Positions 46,501 to 58,305 of a stretch of DNA of 64,000 nt are shown piece by piece (the first letter of the stretch is position 1; every line of letters begins with the position of its first letter). A model generated the notes under the pieces. It had not been told where the DNA came from. It did no database searches and worked only from the letters and a program-made list of their open reading frames with translations. The position numbers were made by a program, and so were the translations under genes. The stretch spans positions 124,001 through 188,000 of the forward strand of contig JAHRHY010000023.1 in the NCBI GenBank assembly GCA_019671135.1. Direction: 5' to 3'. This DNA comes from Linnemannia hyalina. Its lineage: Eukaryota; Mortierellomycota; Mortierellomycetes; Mortierellales; Mortierellaceae.

Positions 46501-47256
46501 GTTCGAAGGGTGCATGGAGAGATGAAAGAATGCTGCAGTATTCAATTGAACGGGGGGGGGGCCACTCCCTTTACTATCCAGATTGATATGGTTGCCAACC
46601 ACAAAGCAGGGAGGTGTCAGAGTCGGTCGGGGACTCTATCGTCCCACCATCCTCACCCAAGCAAAACCAACAACCCCCTTGCTCAAACACAAAACAGAGA
46701 CAATCTCTCTGGGGCAACACGCACGCACGCACAGAGTGCAAATCAAGAAAAAGGTGGTCCCTGCTTCACTCAAAACTTCTTGTTTAACAAGGGGTGGGGG
46801 AGAGAGAGGGAGGAGTAGGAGGGACGTCGACGAGAGAGAGAAGCGGTTGTCTTTGAAGGTGGAAAAGTAAACAGACCCGAACAGAAAGGGGGAATGGGCA
46901 GCAAAAAAGAGGGAGGGGGGAGAAAGTACCCCACACCTCACCACACACTTTTATACAAAGACACACCAAGAACCCTCACTCAACTACACAAACCCACACG
47001 CGCGCAAAAGTGAAAGGGGTACCACAGGAAGGGTAGTGGGAGGTGTGTATGAGGAAGAAGACTTACCGTCACTGATTCTGAGAATAGCAGCCTCGACATC
47101 ACCACCAGCATCTTGGATTGCGTACAGGAGATCTTCCTCTGACCAGTCCGCGAAAAGTTCTTTGAGTGTGGCAAGTGATCCTCCATGTTCTCTGCGGAGG
47201 CGACGGAGGTCCTCTGGTTCATCTTTGCCGCTTGGGCGTCTCTGTGTAGATGTCAT
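43573..47256 (-). CDS. DEF1-like CUE-domain protein (RNA polymerase II degradation factor)
   Basis: In yeast Def1 promotes ubiquitylation and removal of stalled RNA polymerase II. Exons 47256-47067, 46143-46015, 45891-45453 and 45343-43573; 842 residues. An N-terminal CUE domain (about 20-66) reads LKELFADWSEEDLLYAIQDAGGDVEAAI and is followed at the intron by SDGHASQWGEVKGKKK, the W-x-EVK continuation seen in fungal Def1. Next come RGG-type repeats, Pro/Glu/Val-rich repeats in the middle, and a long Gln/Tyr/Gly/Asn-rich C-terminus with poly-Q runs near the end. That architecture, CUE plus prion-like Q-rich tail, is the Def1 layout. The first intron is 923 bp, about nine times the local norm. 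Shares an 850-bp divergent promoter region with eIF2 gamma. Confidence 0.8.
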
Positions 47257-48105
47257 TCTAAGTAAGAGGAAGCAGATCTCTTTTTTTCGTTAGCAGACTT
47301 GGTACATAGACGTAGAGCGAATAACAAATGTCGCCACTATTGTTGTCAGCCTGGGAGCCACAAAAGACACGTCGTTATAGCTTGCTCAGTGTGTATTTGG
47401 CACCTTTCGTTGTTCCTGGTTGGTTGCTGTGAGTGTGCGTGTGTAGTATGATGATGTGAAAGAGGTAGTTGTAAAAGAAAAGGACCGGATCAGGTGAACG
47501 ATTGATTCCCTTGTTTTCTTTGTATTCCCCTCTGGTGACAATGATTTAACCTCTCTCTCCTTTGTCGTCGTCTTGTGCAGACAAAGGCATGCTGCCAGTC
47601 TGTCAGTGTTGGATGTGTGCACCAACCCAAGTGCTCTTTTTTTTCGCATGCGTTTTCTTTTTTACCTTTTTGTATAGGGGGTTGTCGTGTGAGGGTGTGC
47701 GCGTTCTTTTTTTTGTGTGTTTTCTGTGGGAAGGTAATCGGCGGGGTAGTTGAGGTAGATGGGTAGGTTGCGGGTTGGAGGGTGTGTGACGGAGGGAAAA
47801 GGGAATTATGAGTTAAAGAGAAGAAAAAGGGAAACGAGTCAAAAGAGGGGGTTGAAAAGAAAGCAAGAAAGCGACTCACTCCACTCGCTGCTGCCAGCGT
47901 CTTGCTTGCCTGGAGACAGGACTCGTGCCCCCTTCCTTCCCTCCACTTTTTAATTCTTGTGGCTGAGCTCATCCTTTTCCTGGACAGCATCTGCGATTGA
48001 ATGATCTTCCCCTCAGTCTGTCTTTATCTGCCTCGTTGCCTCTGTTTTCTTCTCTCTTCTTTTGACACTGTCATCCTCCATACAATACATACCTTGTTGC
48101 CCAAC
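47257..48105. promoter_or_regulatory. Divergent promoter region, DEF1-like (-) and eIF2 gamma (+)
   Basis: 849 bp between ATGs. Pyrimidine-rich leader before the eIF2 gamma start (47995-48105). No TATA box and no separate gene seen, consistent with housekeeping promoters. Confidence 0.5.
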
Positions 48106-51010
48106 ATGGATTCTACCCTGGACCTCACCACGCTCCACGCCCTGTCCCACGAGGTCATCTCCAAGCAGGCCACCATCAACATCGGTACTTTCTTTTAATC
48201 CCACTCTGGATCTTGTCTTCAACAACGAACGACACACACGACAAAAAAAAACATCACGAAGGGAAAAACGACGATCTAGATCAAAAAAAAATATTGGCTT
48301 GTCTGAGAAGGAAAAAAACAACAAAAAATAACAGCAGCCCCCGACTTGCACGGCTCCAGGGCGCCTTTTTTTTTTTCTCGACGACCGACACAAGCCAGGA
48401 GACAACCATGCTGCGTCTCTCACCTTCGAAATGACCATCTGGTTGCATCACACAACTAAACATCACCAACCATACGCTTTCTCCTTTTTTATTGTCTTTT
48501 CTGCTCTTTGCTCATTCGACCTGCCAAACAGGTACCATTGGTCACGTCGCTCACGGTAAATCCACCGTCGTCAAGGCCATCTCGGGTGTCCAGGTACTCG
48601 CTCCTTTCCTTGACGTCAACGATATATCGAGTCAGAGTCATACTTTTTCACCACACCATTTTTTACTTTCCGCAGTAACCTCACTCCTCACACTAACTCG
48701 TACTTGAATATTCTGTCAACGATGATTCATATTTCGCCCCATTGTATACATCAAATCATAGACCGTTCGTTTCAAGAACGAGTTGGAGCGTAACATTACC
48801 ATCAAGCTCGGATATGCCAACGCCAAGGTGAGGATCCCTCTTTCGACAGCGCCTCCTTTTTTTTTGAAAGCATTGTCGAGCATTGGATCTCTGGAAAGGG
48901 GAAACATCCACCCCAATCAGTCAACAACATACCACCTTTTGCAATCCTGGGAGGCAGGCATTTTTATCTTGTGCATATGTTTTCTCCTGGAAATCAGAAG
49001 GAGACCATCCACTCAGCCGACCAACAACATATCACTGTGTTCTTCATGGGAGGCCATCATTTTCTTTTTCGCACGTTCTGTCCTGGAATGGAGCCATGCT
49101 TCAATCAAGCGGTGTATCACCTTTTTACGTTCGTGGGAAGCCAGGCAATTCATACGTTCTCTTCTGGATTGGAATCATCCGCCCAAGGGACCAACAGCCT
49201 GTCGCTCTTCTCATGGGAAGCCACCTTCATCTTATTCACACGTTATGAAAAGGACACAACTTCCAAAAAACGACATTTCAATCTTGTGCGTTCATGGAAA
49301 ATAAGCTTATTCACACGTCCTTTCTTCAACGCACTTTTGGAACATAGATCTACAAGTGCCAGAACGAGGCTTGCCCTCGCCCTGGATGCTACAAGTCGTA
49401 CCGCAGCAGCATGGAGGATCATCCCAAGTGCGAGCGCTTCGGATGCGGTGGCACCATGAAGTTGGAGAGGTACAGGAACACATCTGGACAATGACATGCG
49501 GCAGTGCTGATCATAGGCTCGTGTTAATGGAGTTCTGTTGGTGACAGTTCAAAAGGAGGCATTAATACCGGGAAAAGCACCATACTTACGCACCACCCTC
49601 ATTCTTTCGTTTTATTGCTGTTCATCGATCTTAGACACGTCTCCTTCGTCGATTGCCCTGGTACGTTTAGCTTTTGTACATTCTGTCTGCGCCACCGTGT
49701 CTGGATACTCCCAAATCCTCTGCAAAATGACTGACATATGACTCTGTTGCAATTGGACATGCTTATCATCAATAGGACACGATATTCTCATGGCTACCAT
49801 GTTGAACGGTGCCGCTGTCATGGACGCCGCCTTGTTGTTGGTTGCTGCCAACGAATCCTGCCCCCAGCCCCAGACCAGTGAACATTTGGCCGCTATTGAG
49901 ATTATGAAGTTGGAGCACATCATCATCTTGCAGAACAAGGTCGATTTGATCAAGGAGTCTGCCGCACAGGAACATTACCAGAGCATCTTGCAGTTCGTTA
50001 AGGGAACCATTGCCGACTCTGCCCCCATTGTCCCCATCTCTGCTCAGCTCAAGTACAACATCGACGCCGTCAACGAATACATTGTCAAGCGCATCCCTAT
50101 CCCCGTCCGTGACTTCACCTCTGACCCCCGCCTCATTGTCATTCGTTCCTTCGATGTCAACAAGCCCGGTGCTGAGGTCGACAGCTTGACTGGAGGTATT
50201 GCCGGAGGTTCCATTCTCAGCGGAGTCTTGCGCGTAAGTTCTTCTCTTGGACATTCAGGATACCAATCGGTTTTTCTTCCCTCACGCAAGGGATTCAACT
50301 GTATGCGGCTACTAATTAATTTCTGTCATGTTGAAAATGTCACATATATAGCTTGGTGATGAGATTGAGATCCGTCCCGGTATTGTTACCAAGGATAACG
50401 AGGGCAAGATCAAGTGCAGACCCATCTTCTCGCGCATTGTGTCGCTGTTGGCCGAGAACAATGAGCTCAAGTTTGCTGTTCCTGGTGGTTTGATTGGTGT
50501 GGGTACCAAGATTGATCCTACCTTGTGCCGTGCCGATCGTTTGGTCGGACAGGTCTTGGGATCTGTTGGAAAGTTGCCTGATGTCTACTCTGAACTCGAG
50601 ATCAACTACTTCTTGCTCCGTCGTCTCTTGGGAGTCAAGACCGATGACAAGAAGCAGGCCAAGGTCACCAAGCTGACCAAGAACGAGGTTCTCATGGTCA
50701 ACATTGGTTCCACCTCCACCGGAGGCCGTGTCATCCAGGTCAAGAACGATATCGCCAAGATTGCCCTCACCGGTCTTGCATGCTCAGAGTACGTATCACT
50801 TTCTTATTGTTTGTTCTTTTTTTTTTTGACGGGTACGAATTCGTATGAAAACGAAGAATCGTCGGCTCATAATAACTAACGAACATGCCTCTTTTTCTTT
50901 GTGATTCATTTAGGGCTGGCGCCAACGTTGCCTTGTCCCGTCGTATCGCTAACCACTGGCGTTTGATTGGATGGGGTAAGATCACCCGCGGTTCCTCTGT
51001 CCCCATCTAA
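48106..51010 (+). CDS. GCD11: Translation initiation factor eIF2 subunit gamma
   Basis: GTPase subunit of eIF2 that brings initiator Met-tRNA to the 40S subunit. Eight exons: 48106-48184, 48532-48593, 48762-48827, 49348-49469, 49635-49660, 49776-50233, 50352-50788 and 50914-51010; 448 residues without interruption. G1 P-loop GHVAHGKST (30-38), [14 protein letters not shown], a Cys-rich zinc-ribbon-like insert (C73 to C102), DCPGH (117-121) and NKVD (172-175), followed by beta-barrel domains II and III ending GRGSSVPI-like (ITRGSSVPI). Exon 5 is only 26 bp but is required to complete FVDCPG. The N-terminal extension is short compared with yeast Gcd11. The third intron (48828-49347) is 520 bp and repetitive. 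The gene converges with the GH9 locus, 139 bp apart. Confidence 0.95.
48905..49330. repeat. Degenerate tandem repeats in eIF2 gamma intron 3
   Basis: Four to five imperfect units of about 80-95 bp. Each has a CCAACAACATATCAC-like part, then TCATGGGA(A/G)GCCA, then TTATTCACACGTTCT and CTGGAATGGA. No coding potential is expected because the region is spliced out. Confidence 0.6.
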
Positions 51011-51149
51011 ATGCAGAGAGCGCAAAGGGCGAAAAATATGTACACGCAACACACACAAGGAGGTGAAATGAATTAGAAAGCAAACTCAAAAAAATGTCAG
51101 TTTTTATCACATTCTCAAACGGCTTTTGGTGTTTATTATTGCTTGCCGA

Positions 51150-54100
51150 TTATTGATGAACAATGGATGTGAATGGTATGTTGGGGTGGATTTCTGGGAA
51201 GGACTCTACGCCAGTTGGAGAATGGTGTCTCCGGAGGGCGTCATTGGCGTTGTGGGGGTTGTGGGCGGGTAGGAGGAGGTAGCCAAGGCGCCTGGGCGGG
51301 CGAGTAATAACCGTGAGGATGAACTTGAGCCGGGCGCAGATTCGAGATCGTACGGTCTTCCGGTAGCTGCTGGGCTTGCTTTTTTGAGGACTGTCAGGGG
51401 TGGTGGCCGCAGTACGGCTGTTGCCCTGCCAAAAAAAACCGCCTGTCGTCGTCGTCTCCTGTGGCTCTATGTCATTCTTGGTTGTGGTGCCGATCGTGAT
51501 GGGGATACTAACTCTCCTACCGCCGCCACCCGGGTTGTTGCTCATAGGGAGACTACCCCTTCTGGCGCCACCGATCACGCCTGCACCGTCGCCGCTACTC
51601 TCCATCGAAAGACTACCCCTCCTACCACCCCACTTCTCATAGCTCTCGCCCGAGATCGTGCCATCCTCTCCATCAGCTCTAAAGGGCGAGGAAACCCGCG
51701 ACGAAGTTGACTGGACCCGTCGTTTTTCGTCAAACGTCGTCGTCGCCGACAACGAGCCACTGTTTCCCTTCCTGTCACCATGGCTGTTGACTTTTTCGCC
51801 TCGGAGCCGCTTTCCGAGGGAGGTGAACCAGAGGTGAATATCGTTGCGGTGGTAGTAAAAGAGGTATATGGCCATGAGGAATAGGATGGAGGCGACGAGG
51901 GCGATGATGAGGACTAGTTTCCAGGCGGGTATATCTGCGACTAGGACGTCATGCGATGGGCGGCCGGCTGCGATGGTTGCGTAGGGGGGCGGGTCGTGTG
52001 AGGTCATGACTTGGTAGGCCATTAGTGATGTGAAGGGCGCGTTGTAATCCAACGCGACCTACATTACAGGGATTAAAAGAAATCGCGTTTTGACCATGTG
52101 AGTGACGCGTCCAAATTTTTTTACCTCCAAGGCTCCAATTGATATCAAGTCAAAAAAAAAATTGTGTCTTACCTCGTTCTGGCGCCAATTGCTCCGAAGA
52201 TCCTGGAAGTGATCATTCTTATCCGGCCCACCTACAAGGGCGCCCAACAAGATATGCGCCTCCTTTAACGGCTCTGTATCAATACTATCCGTACTCCTTC
52301 CTCCAGCAGCCAACGAAGAATGAGGGTTCGTCGGCGAGTTTGGATGAACACCTACAACATAAGGTGTCTTTTCTGGATTATCGCCCAACAAGTAGCGAAC
52401 CTGTTGTAATGCAAAGGATCGGTAGGCCTCAATCTTGCCACGGGTCTCGTTTTCAAGGGTGTTGGTCATGTTGGTGCCGTACCGGTTGTTCTTGAGCCAG
52501 ATGTCCATATTGTAGGAGAGGAGGTTCATCGCAAAGGCAGCGTTCGCAGCTACGACAGAGGTATCGTCGCCCGAATATCCGTAACAGTAGTACATCCCTC
52601 CAGAGGTGAACGCACAAGGTTAAGGGGCTTGGATGACAAAGTTTCCAAACTTCTCAGCGAGGGCCTGCCATTGGACTCCCTCTGCAGTTCCTTGGGTCAA
52701 GGATATAAACGAGTCCGGTCTTGTCGTCCCAGGTGATGGGGAGGAGGATGCTCCCATGTTCGAGTTTCGAGCACTCTGAAATATAATGATTCGTCTTGGC
52801 CGCATAGGCCGGATCCTTGGTCATCCGATACATCCACGCAGCACCCCAAGCCAACTCATCCAAATACCCCGTCGACGCATAACAACAACTGGCCGCAGGA
52901 ATCACTGTCTGATACGTCTGCTGCGGCAACGCCGTCTCGGCGACCGAAAACAACGCCTCCGCGTGGCTCTGCAAAACCCCCGCGTATTCCATATCCTTAA
53001 ACTTTTCCCGATACAACACCGAACAGCTCGCAAACGCCGCCGCCGCATCTGCCATCACGTCCGTGCCCGGCTTCAAATTACTCACAAAGAAACTCGGTCG
53101 TGGGGTAGGGATACCTGTATCGGGTCCCCAGTAACTGTTATCGACTTCGGAGACACCGACTTGGACGTAGAGGGTGTTGTTGTTGGGGTGGGCTTTGATG
53201 AGCCAGTCGGTTCTCCAGCGGACCATTTGGTCGAGGTGGTGGCTAGGACGTAGCCTTCGAAGAAATCGATGCCGCCGTAGCAGATTTCGGTGAGGGAGAA
53301 AGTGAGTGGGAAGATGAACTTTAAGTAGTCTCCCGCGTCATAGTACCCCTATTATTTTTTTGGTTGGGTGAATGAGTATGGGTTGAAATGTTAACATTTG
53401 AGAGCTCGATGTAGCAGACGCGTGTTGAGAAACAGGGTAAGCTTACCCCTGTGAGATCTATGCCTGCATCCTTGCCGTCTAGTAATGCAGAGTCGTTCCT
53501 CTAGAAGATGGCACGAAGCAAGACATGGAATGTTAGTTGGCGCACATAAGTCTTCCAGTCATCCATTAAGAGAAATAGCAATAAGATTACATACCCACTT
53601 GACGCGCTGGTCGGGAGGGAGGTGTCCAGACCGCTGAGCCTCATAGAACAATAGTGTCGCGTCCAAAAGTCTAAAACATCACATTACATCACAACCAACA
53701 CCCAAAAATTAGTCCTCGTCCCTTTGATCAAATCAAACTAACGCGCTCTCAGACGTGAAATTGTACCTGACATATTCCTGATCCGGAAAAGACCCAGCGC
53801 CGCCACTGCCCTCATCACCAGAATCAGTGGCTACGGGAAGCGCAGGCCAAGTCTTGGTCGACAAGTATGGGGTCGCCATCGTAGGCGTAGAGCCTGTACT
53901 ATCTCCACCACCACCACCACTACCACCCTTGGCGCCGCTCGTGTTGACTGTGACGTTCTTGGGATCTGGGTAGGCGTCATCAAAGGAATCCTCTTTGTAG
54001 AATGTCCCGCTGAGTCTGTCAGAGGTATCACTACTGCCAGCGCCACTGATAGTAGAGTCGGATGTGGTGCTGTCGCGGTAGACGGCTTGAACGGCGGCGT

Positions 54101-54239
54101 GGAGGTCTTGTGAGACGAGCAGGCAGAGAGTGAGGAGTAGGACGGTTGTGAAGAGGAAGGATAAAATGCGGAGAGAGGAAGAGAGGGGGGAGGAGGCGCG
54201 GTGGCCAGATGATGGTGATGATGACATTGATCTAATCAT
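51150..54239 (-). pseudogene. Glycoside hydrolase family 9 (endoglucanase) with membrane anchors, apparently broken
   Basis: Parts: 54239-53767, 53670-53595, 53500-53447, 53348-52173 and 52058-51150. Clear GH9 features: FYEAQRSGHLP, RVKWRNDSALLDGKD, GGYYDAGDYLKF (catalytic Asp pair), YLDELAWGAAWMYR, GGMYYCYGYSGDD, YVVGVHPNSPTNPHSS and RQNEVALDYNAPF (acid Glu) across the last intron. The N-terminus has a hydrophobic signal/anchor (about 25-45); after the catalytic domain come a membrane helix (LVLIIALVASILFLMAIYLF) and a basic Ser/Gly-rich tail of about 200 residues. Within the fourth part the frame is lost by one base near 53236-53243 (before LDQMVRWRTDW), regained by one extra base near 52701 (GLVYI to LTQG), and an in-frame TAA lies at 52620-52622. 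No intron explains these. Either a decaying gene or clustered sequence errors. Confidence 0.8.
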
Positions 54240-57200
54240 CGTGCTTTGTGATCGTGCTTGTAAATTATTAGAGTTGTGATTTGGTGAAACCTATGGGTGA
54301 TCGATCATTCAGGAACGGATGTGTTGTAGTTTGTGATCAGAAGTTATGGTTGAGCTTACTGACAGTCCATGCTGGAAGGCATCGCAATGAGATGGATCGA
54401 GAACGGAAGCGAGATAGTTGACTTACCAGACTGAGGAGGTGATATGCTCAGTAAAGAGAGTAAAAAAAGAAAGGTTTTCAAAGAAGGGAGAGATCTGAAG
54501 GCAAAAGTCGCTGACGGAGGCAATGGGTGAAACAAAATTGAGAAAAGCGATGTTAAAAAGGAAAGACACAACTACGGTATTAGTGAAAAGATGGTGAAGA
54601 GGAAAAGAGACTAAGAGAGGACGGGATGATGATAGGAAGAGAGGGGGTCCTGAGACAAACAAAAGTGGTATTCTCGAAGACGGATATGCAGGTTCTTGTC
54701 TTTTTCGACAGATTTGACAACCGTCTCGAGTGGAAAAGGAGTGAAGAGAAAAGAACGCGGAAATCAAGAAACAAGAAACAAGAATAGGCGAGGTATAAAA
54801 ACGAGAAAGCAGATAACGGGTGTCTTCTCCCGTGGGTGAAAAACATCATGGGGACCGGAAGGAACAAAAGATGGCACTAACGCGTTTAGCATCTGTTGAT
54901 TGTACACAAAATAAAGACTTCGCCCTCAAGTGCTGAACACGTCAGCCATGACACACACAAATGCTTCTGGACCCACATTTACACATCAACAAAGCGCATT
55001 GGCCATTGTTTGATGAGCGACGATCGTCTAAAGCGAAACGAGGCTGCATTTGCTGGAGGTGGTGTAGGGCTACGAGCATTTTTTTTCCATTTGAGGAAGT
55101 TGAGGAACAGGGAGCACGCTACTCATTGAATGGAAACGAAGGGTGGATAGAAGTAACAGAGAGACGAGGAAGGGAGCGTGTGAGAGTGAGTGGGAGGAAG
55201 AGAGGAAGGAAAAAAGGGATGAAGGAAGTGGAGTGTATCCACGACAAGGCATTCATTAGTGGTTTCGATGCAAGAATAGAAACATACATTATAAAATAGA
55301 GAATAGCACAAAGATTGTCTCTATCCCCGGTTTCTTCGATGATCCATTTTGGATAGATGAACGGAACGGAGGAAATGCTGCGGTTGAAATCATATAGAGC
55401 AATCCACTTCATCCCACGGGATATTGATATCGCTCAGATGAAAGAAAAGAGAAGGGAAAGAGAGGAGAGGAGATAAAGGCTTACCAGGAGAAGACGAGGA
55501 CTTACAAATTTTAGTGCGTTTATGTAGCTGAAGGAGAATGAATAGGTATGCATGCACTTGCTTTTTGTCTGACGTTTGAAGAGAAGATGTGGACTGGGAC
55601 AGAAGAGGGTGGGTATTGGAGACAGAGAAGAAGCGGACAAAGATAGGAAGAGTACAGTGGGAATCGTGTCGATTGAGAGATACGACAAATTAAAACAAAT
55701 GTGGACTGGAAGATGAGACTCGTGAGCCAGAGAGGAAGAAAAACAGGGAAAGAATAAAAACAAGCGGAGACATAACGACGGCCAACAAACGTCATGAAGG
55801 CAGAAACGAGGAGCGGGCACCTCCAGATTGGCATCTGTCGTTTTGGGACATGTCCTTTCACTCGTCTTCTCCCTCTCTCAATCTCTACGCCAATCTCTTC
55901 TGTCATCAACATTCAACCCTTTTTTTTGCTGTTGTTGATATTTTCGATCCGTCCGCCATGTCTCCTCTCTGAGAATTTGAATAAAAAGAATGTCAATCAA
56001 GAATTGTGGCCGAACAGGCTCGCTAAACTGGTGCGGTGTTTTTCAGGCAACGCATTGAAAACTCTCTCTGCCGACAATTGAAGGTGTCGACTGCACTTGT
56101 GCTTCCGCTGGTGCGCATAAGGCGTTCAAATGCAGTAAAGATGTCAAGATTGTCGTGCTTGAGCAGTAAGTGAGGGAAGGAATAGACGAGAAGGGGACTA
56201 TGTTTACTCATGGTGTTCTTTATCTGAACCAGTCTGCCTGCATGCTTATCTGCTGTATCTCTTTTTCTTGCACGCCGCCTGTATGTGTGCGTTTGCATGT
56301 GTGCGTTTGTGCATGGTATGAACCACCCCCTGCTTGCCTTTTCTTTTCGTCTTCCTTACAGCGCAGATGGCGCGCATGCTTTGGCTGGTGCCTGAGGTAT
56401 TTACTGTTTTCTGTGCAAGTGGCTGAAAAAAGAAAATTGAAGGGATAGAGGGAACGGGAGAGGGAGAATTGAAGGAGACGGAAAGGAACAGGAAAGGGGG
56501 TTGACTGACAAGGCATCCATTTTTCTGCATGGAGGTAGCTCACTCTTTTCTTGAAGGAGGCAAGGGGGGCTGGGTACGCTACCCAGAACTAGGAGAGGGC
56601 ATATTCCCAAGGTCGACAGCTCTATAATGAAGAGTTGTTTGTGGTGTTTGTGTTGTATTGCGCCGAGCAGGTGTGGACCTTGTCTAGAATGTTGTCTTTT
56701 TTTTGACTTGCGATGAAAGAGGACAAGTGCTTAACAATGGATCGAAAAAAGGCGCACCACATAATATTATTGAGAGTGCATGGATTCCTTTCGTTCCTTT
56801 GCCCCAGCCTTGCCCTGTACTGTTCCTTTTTCTTCATACTCTTCTTTTTCTTCTACAAGTTCACCATTGATATCTTGTAGAACTGGCGTTCCTCCAATTT
56901 TCGTGTTTGAGTGCAGCATAGATCGACGAAGCACCATAGACCAACAAAGCACCATAGACCAACGAAGCACTGTTATCAAAAGAAAGAATATAATTATCCC
57001 GTAATGATGATGATGTCAACAGCAATAAGTAGTGACTTTGCCACGATGCCATCCACACAGCCCCGCCCTTTTTTGTTTTGTTTTTCGTGTGTTTGCTCGA
57101 CGCACGTGCACACAGCCCTCTGATGGCTCTTTTCTATTTTTGACTCGCCTGGAGGTAATTTTATTTTTCCTTCTTCCCTTCTTCCTCCTCTCACACTTTT

Positions 57201-57357
57201 TTACTTCAACCAGAATCATCGAACTCTTCAGGAACAACACCATCAACGTCGACACAACCAACCCATCTACAGATTCAAATCAAACCCATACAACAACCAA
57301 CCCATCTACAGATTCAAATCAAACCCATACAACACACAACCCATAACACATAGTAAG
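54240..57357. other. Intergenic region, about 3.1 kb
   Basis: Divergent space between the GH9 locus (-) and the chitin-binding protein gene (+). Minus-strand donor-like GTAAG words at about 54352-54358 and 54421-54426 could belong to a spliced GH9 leader. Short direct repeats (ATAGACCAACAAAGCACC-like) at 56920-56970. No gene recognised. Confidence 0.55.
57253..57340 (+). repeat. Direct duplication in the 5' leader of the chitin-binding gene
   Basis: A unit of about 40 bp (ACCAACCCATCTACAGATTC, then AAATCAAACCCATACAACA) occurs twice in tandem, ending about 20 bp before the ATG at 57358. Confidence 0.8.
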
Positions 57358-58017
57358 ATGCACAGGTCAACAACAGCACTCATCGCCATCATCCTCTGCT
57401 GCCTCAGCGTCTTGTCGATCGTCGCAGCCCAAGCCCAGTGCGGACCCGGAGTCGGATCCTGTACTGACGGCAACTGCTGTTCTTCTGCCGTAAGTTCACT
57501 CGCCCTCTCTCCTAAACCAATAACATTCAATTTAACACATTCACGCAGGGACAAAAGGACCCTTTTTCCTGTCCAAACGCCTTCCAATCGACCCTTACTA
57601 ATGAAACCTCACTTCCTTTTGTAACGAAAACATTAGGGCTTCTGTGGGCCAGGAGAGACGTACTGTGGAGCAGGCTGCCAAGTAGGATTCGGTGGATCCT
57701 GCCTAGGAGGAGGACAAAGCCCTTCTTCCCCCTCAGCAACAGCTCCTTCCCTCCCCACCACAGAACCATCAGTCCCTCCTACCCCCTCTGCAGCCACCCC
57801 GACCGTCGAACCAACCACTCCCATCCCTACATTGTCTCCCACCACCACCACAACAACAACCACCGACGCTGCTACAACCACCTCGGAGACTTCGACATCG
57901 ACCCGGGGAACCTTCCAATTGCAACCTACAGGAAAGCCTTCGAGTGGTTCTTCTGCAGGTGTTGAGTCAAGGCTGGCGTTGGTCATTGTCTTCTTGGCAG
58001 GTCTCCTCATGATCTAA
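57358..58017 (+). CDS. Secreted, GPI-type chitin-binding protein (hevein-like, CBM18)
   Basis: Exons 57358-57489 and 57637-58017; 170 residues. A signal peptide covers about residues 1-26 (hydrophobic LIAIILCCLSVLSIVAA). One hevein-type domain (28-66) is split by the intron and carries all eight cysteines: C28, C35, C40, C41, C47, C54, C58 and C66, with the CCSS/GFCG core. A Pro/Thr/Ser-rich stalk with a run of eight Thr follows, suited to O-mannosylation, then a C-terminal hydrophobic tail preceded by Ser/Gly, the usual GPI attachment arrangement. Probably a wall or membrane surface protein that binds chitin or shields it. The domain is short of an enzyme, so no chitinase activity is expected. 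Converges with the bHLH gene. Confidence 0.9.
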
Positions 58018-58305
58018 AAGTAGAAAATCCATACAAAAAAACAAAGCGAACTAAAGCAAGCATTATTACATAGTCCCTGCACACAATATTTTTTATTTTT
58101 CTATTGTCCACTTCCGAACCACCAAACCACAAAACAAAATCCGGCACTAAATAAAGACGCCAGCCATTACGTACACGTACACGTACACGAATGATGAGAT
58201 ATGGTTATTCTTTTTTAATTCGGAAAAAACTATTGTACATGGAAAAATACAAGAAAAACAGGGGTGCTGGCTGGTGCTGGTGCTGGTGCATGCGCTGTGT
58301 TAAGC

